From a candidate division Zixibacteria bacterium HGW-Zixibacteria-1 (GTDB lineage: Bacteria > Zixibacteria > MSB-5A5 > GN15 > PGXB01), in contig PGXB01000030.1 of NCBI GenBank assembly GCA_002838945.1, positions 1-46,359 on the forward strand: a stretch of DNA of 46,359 bases. Direction: 5' to 3'. The notes under the pieces are model-generated. The model was not told the origin of the DNA. It searched no databases and was given only the letters and a program-made list of their open reading frames with translations. Of this stretch, positions 27,701 to 35,559 are shown in pieces; the first letter of the stretch is position 1, and each line of letters opens with the position of its first letter. A program made the translations under genes and the position numbers.

Positions 27701-27793
27701 CATCCCGATGATATGGAATCGGTCCAGCTTCTGCAGCAAATCAAGGGAATTGACATTTCACAAGACACTATTCTTGAAGGATCCGGTAAATGA
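24770..27793 (+). CDS. DUF2723 membrane protein with C-terminal TPR region
   Basis: Very large (1007 residues) polytopic protein. The N-terminal DUF2723 signature [20 protein letters not shown] and [12 protein letters not shown] is followed by a dozen or more hydrophobic helices to about residue 650. This fold is related to GT-C glycosyltransferases. A soluble part follows (about 655-840, [21 protein letters not shown]), then TPR-like helices (about 850-990: [40 protein letters not shown]). I start at GTG 24770 because GAGG precedes it by five bases. GTG 24746 is the alternative. It overlaps the GT4 gene by four bases. Probable role: transfer of a sugar from a lipid carrier on the outer face of the membrane, not proven. 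Confidence 0.88.
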   Translation: [1007 protein letters not shown]

Positions 27794-28902
27794 AAATACT
27801 TGCCCTGAACTGGCAGGATCTCACCAACCCGATGGCCGGCGGCGCCGAAGTGCATCTCGAGGAACTTCTTAAAAGGATTGTCAGGAACGGACATGAGGTC
27901 ACCCTGTTTTGTTCCGGTTATGATTCCTGTCTGCCGGAGGAGACAATCGACGGGATCAGGATTATCAGACGGGGTAATCGATACAATTTCAACTGGATAG
28001 CACCGCCGGCTCTGCGTAAGCTGGTCAGGGAAAACCATTTCGATGTAATGATCGAGGATATCAACAAGATTCCGTTTTATACCCCGCTCTATTTAAAAAT
28101 CCCGACGTTGGTCGTCGTGCCGCATCTGTTTTCGACAACAGTATTCAGGGAAATCAACGCCCTTCTGGGATTATATATATATTTATTTGAGAAACCGCTG
28201 GTGCCTGTGTATCGAAAAAGAAAATTCAATGTAATCTCGGAATCAACGGCGAATGATATTGTCAAACGCGGGATTCCTTCGGGCAATGTCTCAGTGGTCC
28301 ATTGCGGGATCGACAATACGGTTTACAATTTCGATGCTTCTCTTCGCAAATTCGAGAAGCCGACCGTCCTGTATCTGGGGCGGATCAAGAAATACAAGTC
28401 GGTTCAGCATCTCATTCTGGCGTTTGAACGGATTCTACGCGATCTGCCCGAAACCGAGTTGAAAATAGTCGGAGCGGGCGATTATGTTCCAAAACTTATG
28501 GCGCTGGCGGGCAGGCTCAAAGTTCGGCATAAAATTGATTTCACCGGCTTCGTCAGCCAGGCGGAGAAAGTGAATTACCTGCGCCGCTCGCATGTGGCGG
28601 TTCTGCCGTCATCCAAAGAGGGCTGGGGTCTGACCAATATCGAGGCCAACGCCTGCGGCACGGCGGTGATTGCGGCCGATTCGCCGGGGTTGCGGGATTC
28701 AGTCCTGAATGATAAAACCGGCTTCCTGTATGAGTTCGGGAATATAAATCAGTTGGCGGAAAAGCTGCTTACTATCCTCCGTGATAACGAGACGCGCACT
28801 CGTTTGGAAAAGGGGGGACTGGAGTGGGTCAGGAAATTCAATTGGGACGACGCCGCAAAAAAGTTTATGGAAATTCTTGAAGGAGTGGCCGCTCAGGGCT
28901 GA
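27790..28902 (+). CDS. Glycosyltransferase family 4 (GT-B fold)
   Basis: Cytoplasmic or membrane-associated glycosyltransferase using a nucleotide sugar. 370 residues. The N-terminal Rossmann half has NPMAGGAEVHLEELLKRI (a glycine-rich acceptor loop), and the C-terminal half has VLYLGRIKKYKSVQHLI, TELKIVGAGDYVPKL and the conserved VLPSSKEGWGLTNIEANACG with the retaining-enzyme E-x7-E motif. The start overlaps the DUF2723 stop (ATGA), so the two are translationally coupled. Sugar specificity cannot be read. Confidence 0.92.
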   Translation: MKILALNWQDLTNPMAGGAEVHLEELLKRIVRNGHEVTLFCSGYDSCLPEETIDGIRIIRRGNRYNFNWIAPPALRKLVRENHFDVMIEDINKIPFYTPLYLKIPTLVVVPHLFSTTVFREINALLGLYIYLFEKPLVPVYRKRKFNVISESTANDIVKRGIPSGNVSVVHCGIDNTVYNFDASLRKFEKPTVLYLGRIKKYKSVQHLILAFERILRDLPETELKIVGAGDYVPKLMALAGRLKVRHKIDFTGFVSQAEKVNYLRRSHVAVLPSSKEGWGLTNIEANACGTAVIAADSPGLRDSVLNDKTGFLYEFGNINQLAEKLLTILRDNETRTRLEKGGLEWVRKFNWDDAAKKFMEILEGVAAQG

Positions 28903-28908
28903 GGCAAT

Positions 28909-29928
28909 ATGGGGAATCGCAAATTCTGGTCAATAATTCTCGGGCTCGTCATTTCGGCCATTTTTCTCTTTCTTATATTTCGTAATGTTGATTTTAAGGA
29001 TTTGGGGACAGCGCTCAAGGGAGCCAATTATTGGTGGCTGATACCCAATATATTTTTCGTGGTGCTGGCGATGTTTCAGCGGGCCGAACGCTGGAAATAT
29101 ATGGTTAAACCGATAGCTGATATAACATATGGTAAGTTACTGTCGGCCACATGTATAGGGTTCATGGCCAATAATGTCCTGCCGTTGCGGCTGGGCGAGT
29201 TCGTTCGCGCCTATGCTCTTGCCCGAAATGAAAAACGAATCACTAAATCAGCGTCCTTGGCGACTATCTTCATCGAACGAATGGTCTTTGACCTGCTGGC
29301 CCTGCTTCTGATATTGTCGGTCATTATGATGATCGTTCCGATTAAGGTCGACAAACAGTTCAAAATTGGAATCGCGCTGTCTCTTCTGGTCGCTTTTGTT
29401 GGGCTGATTTTCGCGGTTGCCGTAGTCATGAAACCGGAGGGATCCGGCCGGCTGCTGACTAAATATCTCTTTTTCCTTCCGGAAAGAATCAGGGGAATTA
29501 TAAGCCAGACGGTGATTAAATTTTCCAAGGGGCTGCTATTTCTAAAAAATCCTAAATATATTGTCTGGGTATCGGGCCACACATTATTTCTCTGGCTCTG
29601 CATGGGCATCTCGAACATTTTTGTTTTCTACGCATTCGGCTTCGATTTACCCATTTACGCGTCATATGTGCTCCTGGTGGTGGTTTCGATATCAATCCTG
29701 ATACCATCATCGCCCGGATTTATCGGCGTCTATCACGGCGGTGTCGTCTGGACCCTGCATTTCTTCGGGATCGGACCGGATGAAGCCGTTTCCTGCGCCA
29801 TTGTCCTCCATGCGGCACAGTTCATTCCGATTACTCTGATGGGATTTGCCTATTTGTATAAAGAAGGGCTCACCCTCAAACAACTTGAAAAAGAAGCGCT
29901 CAAGGAAAATGAAACCGATGCATCATGA
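28909..29928 (+). CDS. Flippase-like integral membrane protein (LPG synthase TM family)
   Basis: 339 residues with about eight hydrophobic helices. The family signature runs from RAERWKYMV through GFMANNVLPLRLGEFVRAYA and IFIERMVFDLLALLL, to ISILIPSSPGFIGVYHGGVV near residue 265. This is the transmembrane domain related to lysylphosphatidylglycerol synthase (UPF0104). Members without the synthase domain often sit in glycan loci and are thought to move lipids or lipid-linked sugars. It starts six bases after the GT4 gene and overlaps the next GT2 gene. Confidence 0.88.
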   Translation: MGNRKFWSIILGLVISAIFLFLIFRNVDFKDLGTALKGANYWWLIPNIFFVVLAMFQRAERWKYMVKPIADITYGKLLSATCIGFMANNVLPLRLGEFVRAYALARNEKRITKSASLATIFIERMVFDLLALLLILSVIMMIVPIKVDKQFKIGIALSLLVAFVGLIFAVAVVMKPEGSGRLLTKYLFFLPERIRGIISQTVIKFSKGLLFLKNPKYIVWVSGHTLFLWLCMGISNIFVFYAFGFDLPIYASYVLLVVVSISILIPSSPGFIGVYHGGVVWTLHFFGIGPDEAVSCAIVLHAAQFIPITLMGFAYLYKEGLTLKQLEKEALKENETDAS

Positions 29929-30640
29929 AAAGATTCTGGCGATTCTTCCCGCCTACAACGAATCCGGCAAAATCGGACGGGTCGTGGAAAAAATCAAAAA
30001 GATCGATCTGGTCGACACAATTCTTACAGTCGATGACTGCTCGGCCGATGACACTTCAGGCGAGGCGGCCGCGGCCGGCTCGCTTGTTATTCGCCATGAA
30101 ATAAATCGAGGGGTTGGGGCGGCGATCAGAACCGGGATAATGTTCGGCCGGGAAAATAAATTCGATATCGGGATGGTTCTATCGGGCGACGACCAGCATG
30201 AGCCGCAGGAAATCGACCGCGTGGTGGCACCGATTCTGGCGGGTGAATATGATTTTATTCAAGGATCGCGACGCATGAAAGGGGGACGGGTGGTTAACGA
30301 TCGTCCCTTTCGGATGGTGACGACCCAATTGTATTCGGTGTTGTTTTCTCTTCTCGTTTTCAGGCGAATTACCGATGCCACCAACGGATTCCGGGCGTTC
30401 AGGATGTCCGTTTTCGATGACCCCTCAATGAACCTTCATCAGGATTGGCTTGACAGGTATGAACTGGAGCCATATATATTATTCAAGGCTGTCACCAGCA
30501 AACAGATTCGGATGAAAGAGGTGCCGATCACTATTTATTATCATGGCGAGAGAAAGCAGTTTACCAAAATGAAGCCGTTTCGTGACTGGTGGCGGCTGGC
30601 CAAACCGATGATTTACCTGGGACTGAGAATTCGGAAATAA
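29909..30640 (+). CDS. Glycosyltransferase family 2 (dolichyl-phosphate mannosyltransferase-like)
   Basis: 243 residues from the ATG at 29909 (29918 also possible), overlapping the flippase-like gene. The GT-A fold is seen in ILAILPAYNESGKIGRVV, VDDCSADDT, HEINRGVGAAIRTGI and the LSGDDQHEPQEID segment at the place of the D-x-D motif. EYDFIQGSRRMKGG and DATNGFRAFRMSVFD follow as in polyprenyl-phosphate sugar synthases. There is no C-terminal membrane domain. The last stretch (PFRDWWRLAKPMIYLGLRIRK, reading through) is nearly repeated in the GT2 at 35559, so the two are paralogs. Expected product is a lipid-phosphate sugar used by the GT-C-like proteins around it. Confidence 0.88.
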   Translation: MKPMHHEKILAILPAYNESGKIGRVVEKIKKIDLVDTILTVDDCSADDTSGEAAAAGSLVIRHEINRGVGAAIRTGIMFGRENKFDIGMVLSGDDQHEPQEIDRVVAPILAGEYDFIQGSRRMKGGRVVNDRPFRMVTTQLYSVLFSLLVFRRITDATNGFRAFRMSVFDDPSMNLHQDWLDRYELEPYILFKAVTSKQIRMKEVPITIYYHGERKQFTKMKPFRDWWRLAKPMIYLGLRIRK

Positions 30641-30652
30641 AGGAAACCCAAA

Positions 30653-31618
30653 ATGATAAAGATCGATTTTACAGGAAACACCGTTCTGATAACCGGAGGG
30701 GCCGGATTTATCGGCTCCAATCTGGTCGGGCGGGTGGTCAGGGCCGGGGGGAAAGCAATCGTTCTGGACGATCTCTTTACCGGCGATCTGAAGAATATTG
30801 ACCCCGACCTGCCGTATGAATTCGTGGAAGGAAGCGTTACCGATTATGAACTGGTTCGTGATCTGATGGCGCGGGCCGATTATGTGGCCCATCTGGCCGC
30901 ACGGAATATTATCATCTCGACCAAAAACCCCCTCGAAGATTATCGGACCAATATCGGCGGGACGTTGAATATTCTTATGGCCGCCCGTGAAACCAAACCA
31001 AAACGGATTGTCTATTCATCATCGGCCTCGATATACGGAAATCCCAAGATTATGCCGATTGTCGAGGATGAAAGCCCCTTGACTTTTTCGCCGTATTCGG
31101 TATCCAAGCTGGCCGGTGAAAATTATTGCTATGCCTTTTATGAAACCTATTTTGTGCCGGTCACGGCGGTGCGTTATTCGAATATTTACGGGCCGAAACA
31201 GAACCCGGCCAATCCATATTGTGGCGTGATTTCCAAGTTTATTGTGTCGATAGACCGGGGCGAATCCCCGCAGGTTCATGGCGACGGGCATCAGACCAGA
31301 GATTTCACCTATGTCGATGATGCCGTCGATGGAACACTGATGGCGCTATTGTCGCCGCGTTCGGAAGGGATGGTATTCAATATCGGCAGCGGCGCCGAGA
31401 CAAGTATTGTCGATTTGGTTCGTACCCTTGGTGAGCTGATGGGCCGGAACGCGGAGTGCTCGCACATTGACCGCCGCGACATTGACAATATTCGGCGGCG
31501 CGTTTTGAATATCGAACGGGCGCGGACCCGTCTGCGGTGGCAGCCGCAGGTGACGCTGCGGGAAGGGCTGCGGCGGACGATTGACTGGTATAATGCCATA
31601 AAGAAAAAGACAGCCTGA
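30653..31618 (+). CDS. NAD-dependent epimerase/dehydratase (extended SDR)
   Basis: Nucleotide-sugar modifying enzyme, 321 residues. The NAD site VLITGGAGFIGSNLVGRVV is at about 10-28, with DDLFTGDLKNI following. The catalytic triad region is SSSASIYG and Y-S-V-S-K (YSPY then YSVSKLAGE). Later, RYSNIYGPKQNP and DFTYVDDAVDG fit UDP-glucose/UDP-GlcNAc 4-epimerases. The product (epimerised or dehydrated sugar) is not certain. AAAGGAA precedes the ATG. It lies 12 bases after the GT2 gene. Confidence 0.9.
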   Translation: MIKIDFTGNTVLITGGAGFIGSNLVGRVVRAGGKAIVLDDLFTGDLKNIDPDLPYEFVEGSVTDYELVRDLMARADYVAHLAARNIIISTKNPLEDYRTNIGGTLNILMAARETKPKRIVYSSSASIYGNPKIMPIVEDESPLTFSPYSVSKLAGENYCYAFYETYFVPVTAVRYSNIYGPKQNPANPYCGVISKFIVSIDRGESPQVHGDGHQTRDFTYVDDAVDGTLMALLSPRSEGMVFNIGSGAETSIVDLVRTLGELMGRNAECSHIDRRDIDNIRRRVLNIERARTRLRWQPQVTLREGLRRTIDWYNAIKKKTA

Positions 31619-31631
31619 GTGCCGATCTTAA

Positions 31632-33863
31632 ATGCTCAAGCATCTTAAATTCAGACAATTACTTTATGCCCTGATCGTAACCTGTTTGCTGGTTCGCTTC
31701 ATATTTATCATGGCGGTTCAGCAAATACCGGTTATGTGGGACGCCCGGATATATTCCTCGGCCGCCCTCGGTTTGATTCATTTTATCAAAGATCCTGACC
31801 GATTTGGCCATCCTGAGATCGACTCACCGGCCGATTCGGCTTTTTACCGCGCGCAGTTTGAATATGAAATGAATGATCTGATCCAGGGGGAGCAGATCAA
31901 CTGGCTGTATTACAAAATTCCGACAGCGACGGAAGCACAGGATTATCTCTTTTTATCGGGCCCGGTTTACCCGGCCTTTCTGGCCGCTTTGTTTTATATC
32001 AGTCCGGCCGGGGATTTTATGCTGGTACGGATATTAAATGTCCTGCTGGATGCCATTAGCCTCCTTTTGTTGATCCTGATTGCCTGCCGTCTTTTTGGGG
32101 AACGCACAGCCATATTGGCCGGTCTGCTTTATATTTTTTATCTTCCGTTTATATTGCTGACCGGCGTCGTGTCGCCCGAACCTTTGACAAAATTGATGAT
32201 TCTGCTGACGACATATTTAATTCTTCTGTGGTATGACCACCAGAAAAGCAAATACCTTATATATTCCGGAGCGATGCTCGGGCTTCTGGCGCTGTTAAAA
32301 CCGACCGCGGTCCTGTTGTTTATTCCATTTGGGGCGGCTGTAATATTTGACTTCCGGAAACAGATTGGAAAAATAGTCCCGCCGCTTATCAAAGCGGCGG
32401 TCCCGTTTATAATAATAATAATACCATGGATTATAATCACCAGCCTTTATTACGGCAAACTTTCGATCCGCGATCCTGATTACTCGGCCGCCAACATAAG
32501 ATCGAGTTCATCGATTGAATATGAAGGCTATGATCTTGACTATACTGATAAGGATTTCTGGGTTTCGCCGGTCATGAATACAATTGCCGAGCAGCCGATT
32601 GGATATGCCGGATTGATGGTAAAGAAATTTATCCGGCTGTGGGGACAGCCGTTTAATGATTTCAGGCAGGCCTTTGTAATCGGGCCGCGGCTATCGTTGC
32701 TGTATCATTTTCTGATAATCATAACCGGGCTTTTTGGAGTTTTTGTTTTTTTGGCGGATTCAAAAAAAGGGCTGATATTGCTGTTTTTATTGCCGTTTTA
32801 CTATACCGGAATTCATGTTATTTTTCATGCCCTGGCGAGGTATAATCTTAATGCCATGCCGTTTGTGATTGTGGCATCAGCAGCGGTTATGCTTAAAATC
32901 TATGATTATTTCAAAGAAAAATTAAGCGTCAATAGGATTTCAACGGCTGCTAAAATGGTCCTTATATTGGCCGGGCTGGCTGCGGTTCTTCTGTTACCGG
33001 GAGGATTGGCGGTTTCGCTTATTGGAAAAAGCGGGGCCGCCGTTACCGCCACAGCAAAAGTGATTATTCTGGTTGCCCTGTTATATTTTGTCTATAAAGA
33101 ATTACGGCCTGTTATCGGCAAAAATGTCGGGGCGATTATGGCCTTTCCGGCCATATTGCTTGTCATCGTGACTTTAGTGCCGGCTTTGTCAGCCGACAGT
33201 TGGGCCGAATGGAAATGCCGGCTTAACAGCCCCAACGGGCAGGCCGGAGTCAGGATATATATTCCGGATGGTTTCAGGCTGGGGCCGGGGGAACCGGCCC
33301 GGATCGGTATCGACATGACTCGTGAAGATGGCCGCGGCCTGAAGGGAAACGTCTTCGGTCTGTCAATCAATGGGCAACGAACGGTTCTTGATCCAAGCCG
33401 ACCGCCCTTTTCCGATTTCTATTACAGAAAGATGACTTACAACGTTTTTCAAAACATTCTGGGTGTCGATTCCATGCAGATGCCGGCTTGGCGGTTTATT
33501 CCACTGAATCCGGAAATTTTCAATCAATTATTGGATCAATACGGATATATCGATATTGTGGTTGATAACGGCGGGAGCGGCTCTCTTGAGCTGCGGGGGG
33601 GATATAATATCGGCCGTACTGCAACATTCAGAATGCCCAGCCTGACGCATTCGTCGATCGAAAGGTATATCCAGAAAGGCGACCCGAGAATCTGGACCGA
33701 TTATAATCTTTCTTCCGATTCGGCGATTAGTTATTATATTGAGAACAGCCGAAACCGTCAGGTCGAATATGAAGATTTGTCGGGATCTTTCGGAAGACAG
33801 GCCGGGCGGTATCGCATTATTCTGGAGATAAAACGGCTCAATGAAGCCAGGTATTATTTTTAG
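31632..33863 (+). CDS. GT39-like membrane glycosyltransferase with exported C-terminal domain
   Basis: 743 residues. The first helix is followed by VMWDARIYSSAALGLI, where the D (about residue 37) matches the catalytic acidic residue of PMT/ArnT-type GT-C enzymes, and YLFLSGPVYPAFLAALFY fits the same family. Around ten to twelve hydrophobic helices reach to about residue 515. The last about 225 residues are soluble, beta-rich and presumably extracytoplasmic (NSPNGQAGVRIYIPDGFRLG). I do not recognise that domain. Expected role is transfer of a sugar from a polyprenyl-phosphate donor. It is between the epimerase and the Gfo/Idh gene. Confidence 0.8.
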   Translation: MLKHLKFRQLLYALIVTCLLVRFIFIMAVQQIPVMWDARIYSSAALGLIHFIKDPDRFGHPEIDSPADSAFYRAQFEYEMNDLIQGEQINWLYYKIPTATEAQDYLFLSGPVYPAFLAALFYISPAGDFMLVRILNVLLDAISLLLLILIACRLFGERTAILAGLLYIFYLPFILLTGVVSPEPLTKLMILLTTYLILLWYDHQKSKYLIYSGAMLGLLALLKPTAVLLFIPFGAAVIFDFRKQIGKIVPPLIKAAVPFIIIIIPWIIITSLYYGKLSIRDPDYSAANIRSSSSIEYEGYDLDYTDKDFWVSPVMNTIAEQPIGYAGLMVKKFIRLWGQPFNDFRQAFVIGPRLSLLYHFLIIITGLFGVFVFLADSKKGLILLFLLPFYYTGIHVIFHALARYNLNAMPFVIVASAAVMLKIYDYFKEKLSVNRISTAAKMVLILAGLAAVLLLPGGLAVSLIGKSGAAVTATAKVIILVALLYFVYKELRPVIGKNVGAIMAFPAILLVIVTLVPALSADSWAEWKCRLNSPNGQAGVRIYIPDGFRLGPGEPARIGIDMTREDGRGLKGNVFGLSINGQRTVLDPSRPPFSDFYYRKMTYNVFQNILGVDSMQMPAWRFIPLNPEIFNQLLDQYGYIDIVVDNGGSGSLELRGGYNIGRTATFRMPSLTHSSIERYIQKGDPRIWTDYNLSSDSAISYYIENSRNRQVEYEDLSGSFGRQAGRYRIILEIKRLNEARYYF

Positions 33864-33871
33864 GAGTGAGC

Positions 33872-34879
33872 ATGAATATCGGGATAATCGGATGTGGCTA
33901 CTGGGGACCGAACCTGGTCAGGAATTTCAATGCGCTCAAGGGCGCCCGGGTGTTCGGGGTTTCGGATCTGAGGCCGGAGCGGCTTGAGTATATATCCAGA
34001 CTGTACCCGAATATCAAAATTGTCACCAATGACTGTAACGATATTCTGCGCAGCAAAGATATCGACGCCGTGGTCATTGCCACGCCGGTATCGACGCATT
34101 TTCCGCTCGGTATGGAAGCGCTTGAAAATGGTAAGCATCTATTAATGGAAAAGCCGATGACGGGCACCACCGAGCAGGCGGAAGTTCTTATTGAAACGGC
34201 CGAGAGAAAGAAATTGACTCTGATGGTGGATCACACTTTTATTTATACGGCGGCCGTCCGGAAAATAAAGGAAATTGTGGTTTCGGGCGAACTGGGGGAG
34301 ATATATTATTTCGACTCGGTGCGGGTTAATCTGGGGCTGTTCCAGAGCGATGTCAACGTTGTCTGGGATCTGGCGCCGCATGATGTTTCGATTATGGATC
34401 ACCTTCTGGATCAGTCACCGAAATCGATATCGGCAACCGGTGTGGCGCATTTCGATAACGGTATTGAAAATATGGCCTACATCTCCGTGTTGTATGAGTC
34501 GGGTTTGATCGGGCATGTGCACGTCAACTGGCTGGCGCCGGTGAAGATTCGCAAAACACTTATTTGCGGATCGAAGAAGATGATTGTTTATGACGATGTC
34601 GAGCCGTCGGAAAAAGTAAAAGTCTACAATAAAGGGGTCGAGTACATAAAAAAACGCGAAGAAGCGTATGATATTCTGGTTCAGTACCGGACCGGCGATA
34701 TGCTGGCTCCAAGACTGGAATTGGTGGAGGCGCTGACCCTGGTATCGCAGGAATTCTACGATTCCATCAATGAGGGCCGAAAGCCGCTAACCGATGGCAT
34801 GACCGGATTGCGGGTGGTGCGGATTCTGGAGGCAGCCAATACCTCGCTCAAGCAGGGCGGAAAGGTGATTGAGTTGTGA
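33872..34879 (+). CDS. Gfo/Idh/MocA oxidoreductase (WbpB-like)
   Basis: NAD(P)-dependent sugar dehydrogenase, 335 residues from the ATG at 33872 with AGGAG before it. The Rossmann start NIGIIGCGYWGPNLVRNF, the HLLMEKPMTG motif and MVDHTFIYTAAVRKI with the catalytic region WDLAPHDVSIMDHLLD are typical of the branch that oxidises C3 of UDP-GlcNAc(A). Its neighbour 34876 is a WbpD-like acyltransferase, as in the diacetamido-sugar pathway of Pseudomonas O-antigen. The aminotransferase (WbpE) that should act between them is not in this window. The stop overlaps the next start by four bases. Confidence 0.87.
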   Translation: MNIGIIGCGYWGPNLVRNFNALKGARVFGVSDLRPERLEYISRLYPNIKIVTNDCNDILRSKDIDAVVIATPVSTHFPLGMEALENGKHLLMEKPMTGTTEQAEVLIETAERKKLTLMVDHTFIYTAAVRKIKEIVVSGELGEIYYFDSVRVNLGLFQSDVNVVWDLAPHDVSIMDHLLDQSPKSISATGVAHFDNGIENMAYISVLYESGLIGHVHVNWLAPVKIRKTLICGSKKMIVYDDVEPSEKVKVYNKGVEYIKKREEAYDILVQYRTGDMLAPRLELVEALTLVSQEFYDSINEGRKPLTDGMTGLRVVRILEAANTSLKQGGKVIEL

Positions 34880-35559
34880 AGAATGTTAAGATAATCGGCG
34901 ATGTCAAAATATATGACAATGTAAAAATTGGCGAGAATTCAATCATTTACGGCCCGGCCGTGCTCGGCCAGCCGCCGCGCGGGAAAGAAGCCGGGGCGCT
35001 GGAGCTGACCATTGGGAAAAACAGCATTGTCAGACCGTTTACCACAATCTATGCCGGCAATATAATCGGCGATTATTTCCAGACCGGGCAGGGAACGTCG
35101 ATCAGGGAAAACAATGTCATCGGCAACAATGTCTCGGTCGGTACCAATGCGGTTCTGGAATTCGAAAATAAGATCGGCGATAACTGCCGGATCCATTCGG
35201 GATGTTTTCTGGAAATGGTGACCCTGGGCGATTTTGTTTTTATCGGCCCCAATACGGTCTTTACCGACGACCCGCATCCGATGAACTGCCCCAAGTATAA
35301 AGATTGCGGCGGCGGCGCCATCGTCGGTGACCTGGTAAAAATAGGCGCCAACTGCACCTTTCTGCCGGCAGTCAAAATCGGGCGGGGTGCCTTGATCGGG
35401 GCCGGCTCGGTGATTATCGGTGATATCCCGGAAATGATGGTGGCGGCGGGCAATCCGGCCAAAGTTATTAAGCCGGTAAATGAGCTCAAGTGCCGAATTA
35501 ATGCGTACGAACGGCCCTATCTCTGGTGGCCGTATATCGATCAGGAAGACAGCCGCTGA
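34876..35559 (+). CDS. Left-handed beta-helix acyltransferase (WbpD-like)
   Basis: 227 residues made largely of hexapeptide repeats of the form [IV]-G-x-N-x-x (IGENSIIYGPAVLG, IGKNSIVRPF, IGDNCRIHSG, VKIGANCTFLPAVKIG, GRGALIGAGSVIIGDI). The FIGPNTVFTDDPHP segment with its histidine is the usual acceptor/catalytic area of sugar N-acetyltransferases. The protein should be a trimer using acetyl-CoA. Start is a GTG at 34876 overlapping the dehydrogenase stop, suggesting coupled translation. N-acylation of an amino sugar is the likely job. O-acetylation is possible. Confidence 0.88.
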   Translation: MKNVKIIGDVKIYDNVKIGENSIIYGPAVLGQPPRGKEAGALELTIGKNSIVRPFTTIYAGNIIGDYFQTGQGTSIRENNVIGNNVSVGTNAVLEFENKIGDNCRIHSGCFLEMVTLGDFVFIGPNTVFTDDPHPMNCPKYKDCGGGAIVGDLVKIGANCTFLPAVKIGRGALIGAGSVIIGDIPEMMVAAGNPAKVIKPVNELKCRINAYERPYLWWPYIDQEDSR

